A stretch of DNA of 42,319 nt. Source: an uncultured Prevotellaceae bacterium. Lineage in GTDB: Bacteria; Bacteroidota; Bacteroidia; Bacteroidales; Bacteroidaceae. The notes under the pieces are model-generated. The model did no database searches, had not been told where the DNA came from, and saw only the letters and a program-made list of their open reading frames with translations. Positions 34,068 to 42,029 of the stretch are shown here, piece after piece. The stretch is from positions 1 through 42,319 of the forward strand of contig ONKB01000111.1 in the NCBI GenBank assembly GCA_900318305.1, read 5' to 3'. The position numbers and the translations under genes are program-made. Each line of letters begins with the position of its first letter. The stretch's first letter is position 1.

Positions 34068-34684
34068 TTGACAGGGAACTACAACAATATGTTGAGAAGG
34101 AGATACTGCCTCTTTATGACACTTTTGATGCTGCTCATAAAAAGGAACATGCTAAAGAAGTGATTAAGCAAAGTCTTGAATTGGCACGATACTATGATGT
34201 GGATGAGAATATAGTATATGCTGTTGCGGCATACCACGACACGGGGTTAGTCGAAGGCCGTGAGACTCACCATAAGGTTTCCGCCAGGATTATCCGTGCC
34301 GACAAAAAACTGGAAAAATGGTTCTCGCCTGAGCAGATAAATATCATTGCAGATGCTGCTGAAGATCATCGTGCATCGTCAAAAAATGAACCGCGTACTA
34401 TTTATGGAAAAATTGTCGCTGAAGCTGACCGGTTCATATGTTCCGAGATAATTATAAAGCGCACAATACAATACGGGTTGTCTCATTATCCTGAATTAGA
34501 TAAGGAGAGTAATTACCAACGTACCATTGAACACATAAAGGAAAAATATGCTGAAGGGGGGTATATGAAACTTTGGATACCGGAGTCATCTAATCGGCAA
34601 CGGTTAGAGCAGTTAAGAGAGTTGTTCAAGAATAGGGTGCTTTTCCGTCAGGTTTTTGACCGCATATACGATGAATTAGTGTAA
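34064..34684 (+). CDS. HD-domain hydrolase
   Basis: 206 residues from the ATG at 34064, which forms an ATGA overlap with the stop of the GDPD gene; an ATG at 34043 is possible but would overlap by 25 bases. The HD motif is VYAVAAYHDTGLVEGRETHH, with a first His in AHKKEHAKEVIK near residue 30 and a later block AEDHRASSKN and KIVAEADRFI (second Asp). These are the metal ligands of an HD phosphohydrolase. There is no signal peptide, so it acts in the cytoplasm, unlike the three preceding gene products. The substrate is unknown; it may act on a product imported after the extracellular steps. Confidence 0.85.
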   Translation: MIDRELQQYVEKEILPLYDTFDAAHKKEHAKEVIKQSLELARYYDVDENIVYAVAAYHDTGLVEGRETHHKVSARIIRADKKLEKWFSPEQINIIADAAEDHRASSKNEPRTIYGKIVAEADRFICSEIIIKRTIQYGLSHYPELDKESNYQRTIEHIKEKYAEGGYMKLWIPESSNRQRLEQLRELFKNRVLFRQVFDRIYDELV

Positions 34685-34771
34685 AGATATCTTGGTGTAC
34701 GGTAATTTTTCCAGAACGACATATTGTGCTCTCTTCAGATTTTCCAGAATGATTGACCCTTAAATCCTTAT
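34685..34771. other. Gap between convergent genes, no clear terminator
   Basis: The 87 bases contain TTTTTCCAGAACGAC (34708-34722) and a near-copy TTTTCCAGAATGATT, which form a short imperfect direct repeat. No stable hairpin followed by a T-run is visible on either strand. Confidence 0.3.
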
Positions 34772-36325
34772 TTATGCAGTGCGCTTACCCGAGCAGCAAA
34801 TGAGGAAGCTGCAAATACCGCCGAGAGGTGTCCACCATGGCCAAGCCAAAAGCATACGCTCACCAAAGAGATGCTCAGTGACAGGTCCAAGAACGTAAGG
34901 CTGCACAAGAAGCACAACAATGACGCCAACAATCAATGCTGATATTACACTGGTTGTGTTGCCTCTGTTAGTAAATAAAGCACAGAGGAATACACCGAGC
35001 ATGCCGGCATAGGAGAAACTCATGACGCCTGTGGCAAAATCAACCAGATTAAGTCCGCTCTTCTCTTGCATAATGGCAGTAAAAATGGCAAAAGCGGTAA
35101 GAATACTTCCCATTAAGGCTGCCATCCTTTTGGATGAGGAAATCTGTTGGTTGTTTGTTGTTATTTCCTTTTTCAGTTTCTGCCGCAGAGGCAGGTAGAT
35201 ATCGGCGACAAAACTACTGGCCATGGCGTTGATGGCGGAGTTGAAACTTGAGAGCGCAGCAGCAAGTAACCCCACAATCATTAATCCGCGCAATCCTGTG
35301 GGAATGACGTTGCAGATATATTGGGGGAAGATATCGCGTGCATCTTGCTTATATTGTGTGATAGCGGAATAATCAAGTGCCGTGGAATACTTAACAAAGA
35401 AAAGTAAGCCTATAGACAAGAAAATCAAGACAATAGGGAGACTGATGATTTGGGAGAATACCAGTGAAGTGCCAGCTTTGCGCACAGATTTGCATGTGAG
35501 TTGACGCTGAACAAATTCGTGGTCGGTGGAGAATTGGGCAACTTTGAAAATTGTGCAGCCGATGAGGGCGCCCACAAGGTTGTAGGGGATATCGAAACTA
35601 AATGAAGAGTCAATAACTTGTAATTTGTTTCCTGACACCCACCCGGCAGTAGCGGTTTTGACTTCACCATTGGTGAGGTGATGCCAAATGTCAGAAAAAC
35701 TCAAGTCGAGCGACATCTGACAATACAAAAAGATTAAAGCAGCCAATCCTGAGCCAACGACAAGGAGTATCTGTATTGTGTCAATGTAAATGAGTCCTTT
35801 GATGCCACCAGCCATGGTGTATATGGTACTGATAACACCGAGAATTATGATTGAATACATCAGACAATCAAACTGGATGCTGCCATAAAGAATTACAGAA
35901 ACAGCTATTGCTGCGATAAAGAGGCGGGAACCACTGGTAAATAGTTGTCCAAGCAAGAATACAACACTTGAAGAACGATGGGCTGTATTGCCAAGTCTGT
36001 CGCCAATGAAACCATATATAGTTATGGTTTTAGCATTGTAGAGTTTAGGAAGTATCAGAGACGCGACAATGAGGCCGCCGAAAACGGCACCAATACACAA
36101 CATAAGGTAAGTCAGATTGGTATTGAAACCTAATTCTGGAGAACCCACAAATGTGCCAGCGCTAATAGATGTTCCTGTCGCAGCAAGAGTAACCAGCCAT
36201 GCGGGGATGGAGCGACCGCCAAGAAAATAATCCTCTATGTTTTTGTTGCGGTGAGAAAAGAAAAAACCGATGGAGATTAACGCTCCGATAAAGAGAACAA
36301 TGATGCCCCAATCTATGATACTCAT
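34772..36325 (-). CDS. Sodium:solute symporter (SSS family)
   Basis: 517 residues with about 13 membrane helices. The N-terminus IIDWGIIVLFIGALISIGFF and SHRNKNIEDYFLGGRSIPAW, followed by LAATGTSISAGTFVGSPELGF, are clear SSS signatures. A long cytoplasmic loop carries AISSFNSAINAMASSFVADIYLP-type sequence near residue 365. The family couples uptake of sugars, amino acids, vitamins or sialic acid to sodium. The substrate cannot be read. It follows the FAD oxidoreductase gene by 20 bases, so it probably imports a compound linked to that enzyme. Confidence 0.92.
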   Translation of the reverse strand: MSIIDWGIIVLFIGALISIGFFFSHRNKNIEDYFLGGRSIPAWLVTLAATGTSISAGTFVGSPELGFNTNLTYLMLCIGAVFGGLIVASLILPKLYNAKTITIYGFIGDRLGNTAHRSSSVVFLLGQLFTSGSRLFIAAIAVSVILYGSIQFDCLMYSIIILGVISTIYTMAGGIKGLIYIDTIQILLVVGSGLAALIFLYCQMSLDLSFSDIWHHLTNGEVKTATAGWVSGNKLQVIDSSFSFDIPYNLVGALIGCTIFKVAQFSTDHEFVQRQLTCKSVRKAGTSLVFSQIISLPIVLIFLSIGLLFFVKYSTALDYSAITQYKQDARDIFPQYICNVIPTGLRGLMIVGLLAAALSSFNSAINAMASSFVADIYLPLRQKLKKEITTNNQQISSSKRMAALMGSILTAFAIFTAIMQEKSGLNLVDFATGVMSFSYAGMLGVFLCALFTNRGNTTSVISALIVGVIVVLLVQPYVLGPVTEHLFGERMLLAWPWWTPLGGICSFLICCSGKRTA

Positions 36326-36345
36326 GGCGTGTCGGTTAAGTGTTG

Positions 36346-38193
36346 TTATCTGTCTTCTGCCTGATGACCAGTGCGGTCAACCTGATGATAGAATTGGGTG
36401 TAAGGTACGTCTGTGCGGCCTGCACCTTTTTTCATGAGGGCTACAAGGTCATCAAAGTGGGTTTTGTAGATGTCGCGTGGCATCAATTTTTTACTGACGC
36501 AGACATTGGCAGCTAAGCCTACAACTTCGCCCATCATGGCACAGGTACGCATAACGCGTACTGAACCCAGTGCGACGTGAGTTACGGAGATGTCGCGTCC
36601 AGCCATGAACATGTTGTCAACGTCTCTGGCATAGAGGCAGCGATAAGGTATGGCGTACGGGTCAATAGGAACCAGTTTGCCATAACTCATCCATTCCTCG
36701 CCAGGGTAGTCTGCGGAGTTTTTCTCCATGGGGTAGTGCTGGTCGATGCGCCATGTCGTAGTGCAAGTACCATCCTCATGAGGGATGGGGCGGGTAAGGT
36801 CTTGTTCTCGTAGAATGTAATCTCCCACGATGCGACGGCTTTCACGCTTTCCTGACACATGGCTTACCCATGTGAGGTGGGTACATTCCCAATCCTCTTT
36901 CTTGGCGAGACGATTCTTGCAGTAGGAAAAAGTGGAGTAGGCTACATACATTCCATAGTCGCGTATCTTTTCTGCATCGGCTATCTGGTCATCTCTCATA
37001 CCTACTTCCCAATACCAGTTGGCACGGTGTACTGGTTCAATGGTGTCTTCGTCAAGACGCAGCCCCCAGTCTAAAGAGTCGGGAAAGGAGCATGGTGTAT
37101 TCCAGTCTTCACAGTACCATTCCACTGAAACGCCCATGGTGTAGTCGTCGGCCTTTTCGGGAGCCAAGGATTCACCAAATTGGCTTTTTGCCTCGCGTCC
37201 CATCATTGTCTCGGCTCCTGCCATAACGGCTAGGTGAGCATCTCCTGTACAATCGGAGAAAACATATCCGCTGACCTTGATGCGATTCTGGCGGGTTGCT
37301 TCAACAGCAGTGACAGACTTTATTTTCTTTCCTTCCATTTCAACGCCATCTACGGTATAACCAGTGAACAGGGAGATATTCTTTTCTGCAAGAATGACAT
37401 CCATTTTCTTCCAGTCTTGGTAATGGTGAGCGCCACGGGCATTACCAATTCGGTCGGGACCAATCTCGTTAAGGATATATCCCAAAGACGGATAGGGGGC
37501 CATGTTGATTTGACCACCGAGTCCTACACGCACTTCTGAAGAATTGTTGCCGCCAAGGATGTAGCGGTCTTGGATAAGAGCTACCTTGCTGCCGAAACGT
37601 GCGGCGGCAATGGCAGCGCAAAGGCCCGACATGCCAGCACCAACGATAACGAAATCAAAAATGCCTTTGTCTTCGACAGGTTCAGGCAAAAGAGCCTGGC
37701 GCAATACCTTGTACTCTTCAATACTGTCACCTGGAGCGATATCAGCTTTGGTGAGGATGATGGCGTCACAACGTCCGTCAAGCCCCATCAGGTCATGTAG
37801 GGCAAGAGTGTGCTTTCCTTTTTTTAAATTATATGTGCCGCCTTTTTGCCAATACCATTGTGCCCTCTCCCGACGAGTGCTGCCAACTTTGCCTGTGCCG
37901 AATTCTGCCTTATCGGCCTCTCCATCAACCAATACTTGAAAAATACCAGGAGTCTTACCATCTGACCAGAATGCAGTCCAGTTCTTTGTGCGGACATATA
38001 GGGCGTAGTTGCCGTCCTGAGGAATCTCTATTGTTGTGGTGGCATCTTTCTCCAGAGGAGTGCCAATGCCGTGGGCAAGCAGGTAGCTGGAGCCCATTTG
38101 TAAAACGAATTGTTGTTCAACTGTCCAATCACCCAAGTTGTCAAAACGGGTGGCGAGGGTCATGACGGTATCTGATGATGAAAAAGAGGCCAT
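36346..38193 (-). CDS. FAD-dependent oxidoreductase with N-terminal beta-rich domain
   Basis: 615 residues. The first 160 or so form a beta-rich, carbohydrate-binding-like region (TVEQQFVLQMGSSYLLAHGI, then GNYALYVRTKNWTAFW and GTYNLKKGKHTLALHDL). The FAD fold then starts with DFVIVGAGMSGLCAAIAAARFG near residue 180 (GxGxxG) and has LGGNNSSEVRVGLGG; FSDCTGDAHLAVMAGA is a second conserved block. This is the FAD-dependent oxidoreductase family PF12831. Its natural substrates are mostly undescribed. No signal peptide is seen after the annotated ATG, although five hydrophobic codons (ITLLI) precede it in frame without an ATG, so the start is somewhat uncertain. It follows purC by 11 bases. Confidence 0.9.
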   Translation of the reverse strand: MASFSSSDTVMTLATRFDNLGDWTVEQQFVLQMGSSYLLAHGIGTPLEKDATTTIEIPQDGNYALYVRTKNWTAFWSDGKTPGIFQVLVDGEADKAEFGTGKVGSTRRERAQWYWQKGGTYNLKKGKHTLALHDLMGLDGRCDAIILTKADIAPGDSIEEYKVLRQALLPEPVEDKGIFDFVIVGAGMSGLCAAIAAARFGSKVALIQDRYILGGNNSSEVRVGLGGQINMAPYPSLGYILNEIGPDRIGNARGAHHYQDWKKMDVILAEKNISLFTGYTVDGVEMEGKKIKSVTAVEATRQNRIKVSGYVFSDCTGDAHLAVMAGAETMMGREAKSQFGESLAPEKADDYTMGVSVEWYCEDWNTPCSFPDSLDWGLRLDEDTIEPVHRANWYWEVGMRDDQIADAEKIRDYGMYVAYSTFSYCKNRLAKKEDWECTHLTWVSHVSGKRESRRIVGDYILREQDLTRPIPHEDGTCTTTWRIDQHYPMEKNSADYPGEEWMSYGKLVPIDPYAIPYRCLYARDVDNMFMAGRDISVTHVALGSVRVMRTCAMMGEVVGLAANVCVSKKLMPRDIYKTHFDDLVALMKKGAGRTDVPYTQFYHQVDRTGHQAEDR

Positions 38194-38204
38194 GATGAGG
38201 AGTG

Positions 38205-39152
38205 TTATTGATTCAAATATGCTGTTATGTTGTTTTCCAGACGCTGGGCGAGGCCTGCTGTGTCTTCTTTGACAAATGTTTCACCAGTGATATGCTCATA
38301 GAGTTCAATATATCTGTCACTGATACTTTGTACTATCTGGGGTGTCATCTCTGGTACTTTCTGTCCCTCTTTCCCCTGGAAACCGTTGCTCATCAGCCAT
38401 TCTCTCACAAATTCTTTGGATAGTTGGCGTTGAGGCTCGCCTGTTTCAAATTTTTCCTTGAAACCATCGCTGTAGAAGTAGCGGCTGGAATCGGGGGTGT
38501 GAATCTCGTCCATAAGATAAATCTGACCGTTGGCCTTGCCAAATTCGTACTTGGTATCCACCAGAATCAGACCACGCTTTGCAGCTATTTCTGTACCCCT
38601 TTCAAAAAGAGCCATGGTGTATTTCTCGATTATACTATATTCCTCAGGTGTAGCCAGCCCCCGGGCAAGGATTTCTTCCTTGGAGATGTCTGCATCGTGT
38701 TCACCATACTCAGCTTTGGTGGTGGGAGTGATGATGGGCTGGTCAAATTTCTGGTTTTCTCTCATGCCTTCGGGCAGGGTAATGCCGCAAATCTGACGTG
38801 CTCCGTTCTTATAGGCCCGCCACGCACTGCCACAGAGATAGCCGCGCACAATCATCTCCAAGGGAAAACCAGAGCACATAATGCCAGCGGTGACCATAGG
38901 GTCGGGAGTGGCAGTTTTCCAATTGGGACAGATGTCGGCTGTGGCATCAAGAAATTTGGCGGCAATCTGGTTGAGAACTTGCCCCTTGTAAGGTATGCCC
39001 TCTGGGAGGATAACATCAAAAGCTGATATCCGGTCGGTGGCTACCATGACGAGTTGTTCGTCATTGATGTTATAGACATCGCGTACCTTTCCATGGTAAA
39101 CGCTCTTTTGATTCCTGAAGTGGAAATCTGTATGAACTAATGCTTTGCTCAT
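38205..39152 (-). CDS. purC: Phosphoribosylaminoimidazole-succinocarboxamide synthase
   Basis: SAICAR synthase of purine synthesis: joins aspartate to CAIR using ATP. 315 residues, the long form common in Bacteroidetes and fungi. Signatures are [12 protein letters not shown] near residue 19, [21 protein letters not shown] near 38, and the substrate-binding [18 protein letters not shown] near 91. [16 protein letters not shown] and [13 protein letters not shown] follow. The gene lies 66 bases after phoH and 11 bases before the FAD oxidoreductase gene, so the two unrelated functions may share a transcript. purM, another purine gene, is about 11 kb away in the same window. Confidence 0.96.
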   Translation of the reverse strand: MSKALVHTDFHFRNQKSVYHGKVRDVYNINDEQLVMVATDRISAFDVILPEGIPYKGQVLNQIAAKFLDATADICPNWKTATPDPMVTAGIMCSGFPLEMIVRGYLCGSAWRAYKNGARQICGITLPEGMRENQKFDQPIITPTTKAEYGEHDADISKEEILARGLATPEEYSIIEKYTMALFERGTEIAAKRGLILVDTKYEFGKANGQIYLMDEIHTPDSSRYFYSDGFKEKFETGEPQRQLSKEFVREWLMSNGFQGKEGQKVPEMTPQIVQSISDRYIELYEHITGETFVKEDTAGLAQRLENNITAYLNQ

Positions 39153-39218
39153 TGTTGTAATGGTATATGATTGTTAAAATGTATTTTTATTATAGTGTTA
39201 TCAGTATTTTTTTTCAGT

Positions 39219-40181
39219 TCAGTCTCTATCCTCAAAGTTATTATCTGTACTGATTTTCTCGTATGCTTCGACAATATGTGTCACAAGTTTGTGCCGCACA
39301 ATGTCATGTTTGCCAAATTCAATGAAGGCGATGTCCTTGAGGTTCCTGAGAATGGTCATAGCCTCTATAAGGCCTGAACGTTGTGAATGGGGAAGGTCTA
39401 TCTGGGTGCAGTCACCGGTGATAATCATTTTGGTGTTGTTACCCATGCGAGTGAGGAACATCTTTAGTTGGCTTGACGTGGTGTTTTGAGCCTCGTCAAG
39501 GATTACTACAGCATCATTGAGGGTCCTTCCTCGCATGAAGGCGAGAGGGGCTATCTGAATAATATTCTGGTCAATGAGTTCCTGAAGTTTAGTGTAGGGT
39601 AGCATTTCCTCCAATGCATCGTAGAGAGGTTGCAGATAGGGGTCAATCTTGTCTCTCATGTCTCCGGGAAGGAATCCGAGTTTTTCACCCGCTTCCACTG
39701 CAGGGCGTGAGAGGATGATTCTCCTTATTTTCTTTTTCTTAAGGGCATTGACAGCAAGTGCAATGGAGAGAAATGTCTTGCCGGTACCTGCAGGTCCTGT
39801 GGCAAAAATCATGTCGTGGGTATTAAAGGCGTCTGCCAGTCTCTGCTGATTCTCATTGCGGGGATATATGGGTTTGCCTGTGATATTGAAAACGATGGCT
39901 CCGTTCCGGACACTCACGTCTTCTGTCTTTGTGCCGTTAACAATCTCAAGAATATCTTCCTCTGATAATCTGTTGAAAGTGGCACAGTGCTTAATCATCT
40001 TGTTCAGTTTCTCCTCAAAGAGAGAGATGGTATCCTCTTCGCCTTGTACAAGCATGACGTTGTCGCGTGCTACCATGCGCAATTTCGGGAAGAGCGATTT
40101 AAGCATGCGCAGGTTGCAGTTTTGTACACCGTAAAACAGAATAGGGTCCGTTTCATCCAAGATGAGATGCTTCTCTATCAT
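39219..40181 (-). CDS. phoH: PhoH-family ATPase
   Basis: 320 residues from the ATG at 40181 (MIEKHLILDETDPILFYG). The open frame extends 40 codons further, but those codons translate the dispersed repeat, so they are excluded. A short N-terminal domain is followed by a P-loop ATPase: Walker A FATGPAGTGKTFLSIAL, the PhoH hallmark ILSRPAVEAGEKLGFLPGDM, and Walker B VVILDEAQN. TKMIITGDCTQIDLP follows. PhoH-like proteins are widespread ATPases proposed to act in RNA metabolism; no specific role can be given. It is read from a tandem repeat-borne promoter. Confidence 0.95.
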   Translation of the reverse strand: MIEKHLILDETDPILFYGVQNCNLRMLKSLFPKLRMVARDNVMLVQGEEDTISLFEEKLNKMIKHCATFNRLSEEDILEIVNGTKTEDVSVRNGAIVFNITGKPIYPRNENQQRLADAFNTHDMIFATGPAGTGKTFLSIALAVNALKKKKIRRIILSRPAVEAGEKLGFLPGDMRDKIDPYLQPLYDALEEMLPYTKLQELIDQNIIQIAPLAFMRGRTLNDAVVILDEAQNTTSSQLKMFLTRMGNNTKMIITGDCTQIDLPHSQRSGLIEAMTILRNLKDIAFIEFGKHDIVRHKLVTHIVEAYEKISTDNNFEDRD

Positions 40182-40199
40182 AAACTTCTTCTTGTACTG

Positions 40200-40230
40200 C
40201 AAAATTACGATTAAGAGAGTGAAGAACAAA
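40200..40230 (-). promoter_or_regulatory. Proximal repeat-borne promoter for phoH
   Basis: Minus strand: TTTG (40227-40230), 19 bases, TAATTTTG (40200-40207). The leader to the ATG at 40181 is very short, roughly 10-15 bases. Confidence 0.72.
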
Positions 40231-40271
40231 AGAACTCGTTCTTTTTTTCTGCCGAGCATGAGGAATTTATC

Positions 40272-40302
40272 CAAAAATACGATTAAGAGAGTGAAGAACA
40301 AA
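40272..40302 (-). promoter_or_regulatory. Distal repeat-borne promoter for phoH
   Basis: Minus strand: TTTG (40299-40302), 19 bases, TATTTTTG (40272-40279). Unlike at purM and ubiE, here the distal copy also keeps a full -7 box, so phoH may have two promoters 72 bases apart. Confidence 0.6.
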
Positions 40303-40415
40303 AGAACTGTTCTTTTTTTCTGCCGAGCGTGAGAAAATGGCGATTACGAGGCCTGACGTCTCAAATATTTATCCAAAAATGCTTGTTGCCAGACAGGTGA
40401 AAAAGTTTTTTTGCG

Positions 40416-40423
40416 TATTTTTG
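40416..40423 (+). promoter_or_regulatory. Possible -7 element for the DUF5715 gene
   Basis: TATTTTTG on the plus strand matches TAnnTTTG and lies 20 bases before the ATG at 40443. No TTTG is found 19-21 bases upstream, so this is a half-match. Confidence 0.4.
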
Positions 40424-40442
40424 TGTTTTGAAATAGCGTAGA

Positions 40443-41261
40443 ATGAAGATAAAAATTCAATATGGGAAAAAAGAGTTTGTCAAAACTTTTGCTGGTATTG
40501 TGCTGGTATTGTTTATAATTAGAATCTTTTTCCCCTCTGTGATAAACCCTCTTACTAAGGTGGAGCCTGCGAAGCCAGTTCCGTCTGATCATGGTGACCA
40601 GATAATGGCTCATGTCATCAAGGCCGATTCTTTGTTAGAGGGAAGACATGTTCTTCCTCATGACTTGAAGGTGACCCCTACGAAGGAAGTTCATCGCATT
40701 TGGAGTGTCAGCAGCTATGACAAGGCTTTTCCTGATATGAACGATGTACAGTTGGCTACTGCCGAGAAGATAGGCATACCACCATTGCAGAACCGCGCTG
40801 AGGCAGAGAATTCATGTGGAGAGCATTTGGTATATGTTGGGATAAGTCCATACTACTTGGTAAAGCGGCTCAATAACTCCATTTCTTATCTTGTTCCGCG
40901 TGCCCAGCTGCTATTAAATCACATTGGGCGTACATTCATTGATTCTCTGATGGTGAAAAAAATACGTCCCAGCAAAATTATTGTGACGTCACTGACTCGT
41001 ACCGAGGAGGATGTCAGACGCCTGCAACGCTATAATCCCAACGCAACCGACAAGAGCTGCCATTTCCGAGGTACTACCTTTGATATCAGTTACAGCAAGT
41101 ATGCAGCCATCAACGACCCTGACAGTGCTGCCTTTCCTCAGGTGCGTGATGACTCCCTGAAATGGGTTCTGAGTGAAGTGCTTCGCGATCAACGTAATTT
41201 GGGTTTGTGTTATGTCAAATATGAGAAAAAGCAGGGATGCTTTCATATCACTGTCAGATAA
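40443..41261 (+). CDS. DUF5715 family protein with an M15-like zinc peptidase motif
   Basis: 272 residues. An uncleaved or signal-anchor helix (about 13-30, TFAGIVLVLFIIRIFFPSVI) places the rest in the periplasm. The C-terminal half has SKIIVTSLTRTEEDVRRLQR, then CHFRGTTFDISYSKYA with an HxxGxxxD motif near residue 217, and ends with KKQGCFHITVR. In peptidase M15 and related LAS enzymes, HxxGxxxD and a later His bind zinc. Here the usual Glu three residues before the last His is Gly, so catalysis might be altered or lost, although YcbK-like relatives also end in a simple H-x-D. It could trim peptidoglycan peptides or be a pseudoenzyme. It ends 21 bases before truA. Confidence 0.85.
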   Translation: MKIKIQYGKKEFVKTFAGIVLVLFIIRIFFPSVINPLTKVEPAKPVPSDHGDQIMAHVIKADSLLEGRHVLPHDLKVTPTKEVHRIWSVSSYDKAFPDMNDVQLATAEKIGIPPLQNRAEAENSCGEHLVYVGISPYYLVKRLNNSISYLVPRAQLLLNHIGRTFIDSLMVKKIRPSKIIVTSLTRTEEDVRRLQRYNPNATDKSCHFRGTTFDISYSKYAAINDPDSAAFPQVRDDSLKWVLSEVLRDQRNLGLCYVKYEKKQGCFHITVR

Positions 41262-41282
41262 TTGCTATTATTCTCCCCAACT

Positions 41283-42029
41283 ATGCGTTACTTTATTTTT
41301 CTGGCTTACGACGGAACTGAGTATCACGGCTGGCAGTATCAACCTAATGCGATGAGTGTGCAACAGAGATTGCAGGAAGCTCTCTCTGTTCTTCTGGATG
41401 GCGATGTTTCCTGTGTTGGCGCCGGGCGTACTGATACAGGGGTTCATGCTCGTATGATGGTGGCTCATTTTGACACAGATGAGGCGGTAGATACCGACAG
41501 GTTGGTTTTCAAACTGAATGGTCTCCTTCCTTCCGATATCTCCGTATACAGGGTGGTTCCTGTTCTGGCTGATGCTCATGCTCGTTTTAGTGCCCTTTCG
41601 CGTAGGTATCGTTATTATATATCCTTGCGAAAAGACCCGTTTAACGTGCGATATGTGGCGCGCATGTATTATACTTTGGATTTTGATGTTATGAACCGTG
41701 CGGCTGCTTTATTGTTGAGGTATGATGATTTTGGAAGTTTTTGCAAGGCTCACTCAGACAACAAGACAAATATCTGCCACGTTACTCAGGCTATATGGAT
41801 GAGACAGGATGAGGACGTGTATTGTTTTGAGATTACGGCCGACCGTTTTCTTCGCAATATGGTTAGGGCCATCGTCGGTACTCTGCTTGATGTGGGGCGC
41901 GGTAAGATAACATTGGGGCAGTTTGAAGAAGTGATTCAAAGTGGTGACCGATGTGTAGCTGGTGACAGTGTTCCTGCCCAGGGACTGTTTTTAGAGGAAA
42001 TATCATATCCCCAAGACATCTTCATATAG
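41283..42029 (+). CDS. truA: tRNA pseudouridine synthase A
   Basis: TruA converts uridines 38-40 of the tRNA anticodon arm to pseudouridine. The start at 41283 gives MRYFIFLAYDGTEYHGWQYQ, the typical N-terminus; the ATG at 41262 adds seven residues and is less likely. 248 residues. The catalytic Asp is in GAGRTDTGVHARMMVAHFD near residue 52. ALSRRYRYYIS, FRFLRNMVR-like DRFLRNMVRAIVGTLLDVG near 190, and the C-terminal VPAQGLFLEEISYP complete the family pattern. Confidence 0.95.
   Translation: MRYFIFLAYDGTEYHGWQYQPNAMSVQQRLQEALSVLLDGDVSCVGAGRTDTGVHARMMVAHFDTDEAVDTDRLVFKLNGLLPSDISVYRVVPVLADAHARFSALSRRYRYYISLRKDPFNVRYVARMYYTLDFDVMNRAAALLLRYDDFGSFCKAHSDNKTNICHVTQAIWMRQDEDVYCFEITADRFLRNMVRAIVGTLLDVGRGKITLGQFEEVIQSGDRCVAGDSVPAQGLFLEEISYPQDIFI

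Larger units (their letters stand above)
40199..40330 (-). repeat. Dispersed promoter repeat, tandem copies at phoH (72-base period)
   Basis: Copy 1 reads GCAAAATTACGATTAAGAGA and then GTGAAGAACAAAAGAAC, TC, GTTCTTTTTTT, CTGCCGAGCATGAGGAA. Copy 2 starts 72 bases later with CAAAAATACGATTAAGAGAG and has arms AAAAGAAC and GTTCTTTT separated by a single T. TTTATCCAAAAAT (40266-40278) recurs at about 40368. This locus shares the core of the 81-base units but with a shortened link (about 9 bases less). Confidence 0.85.
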
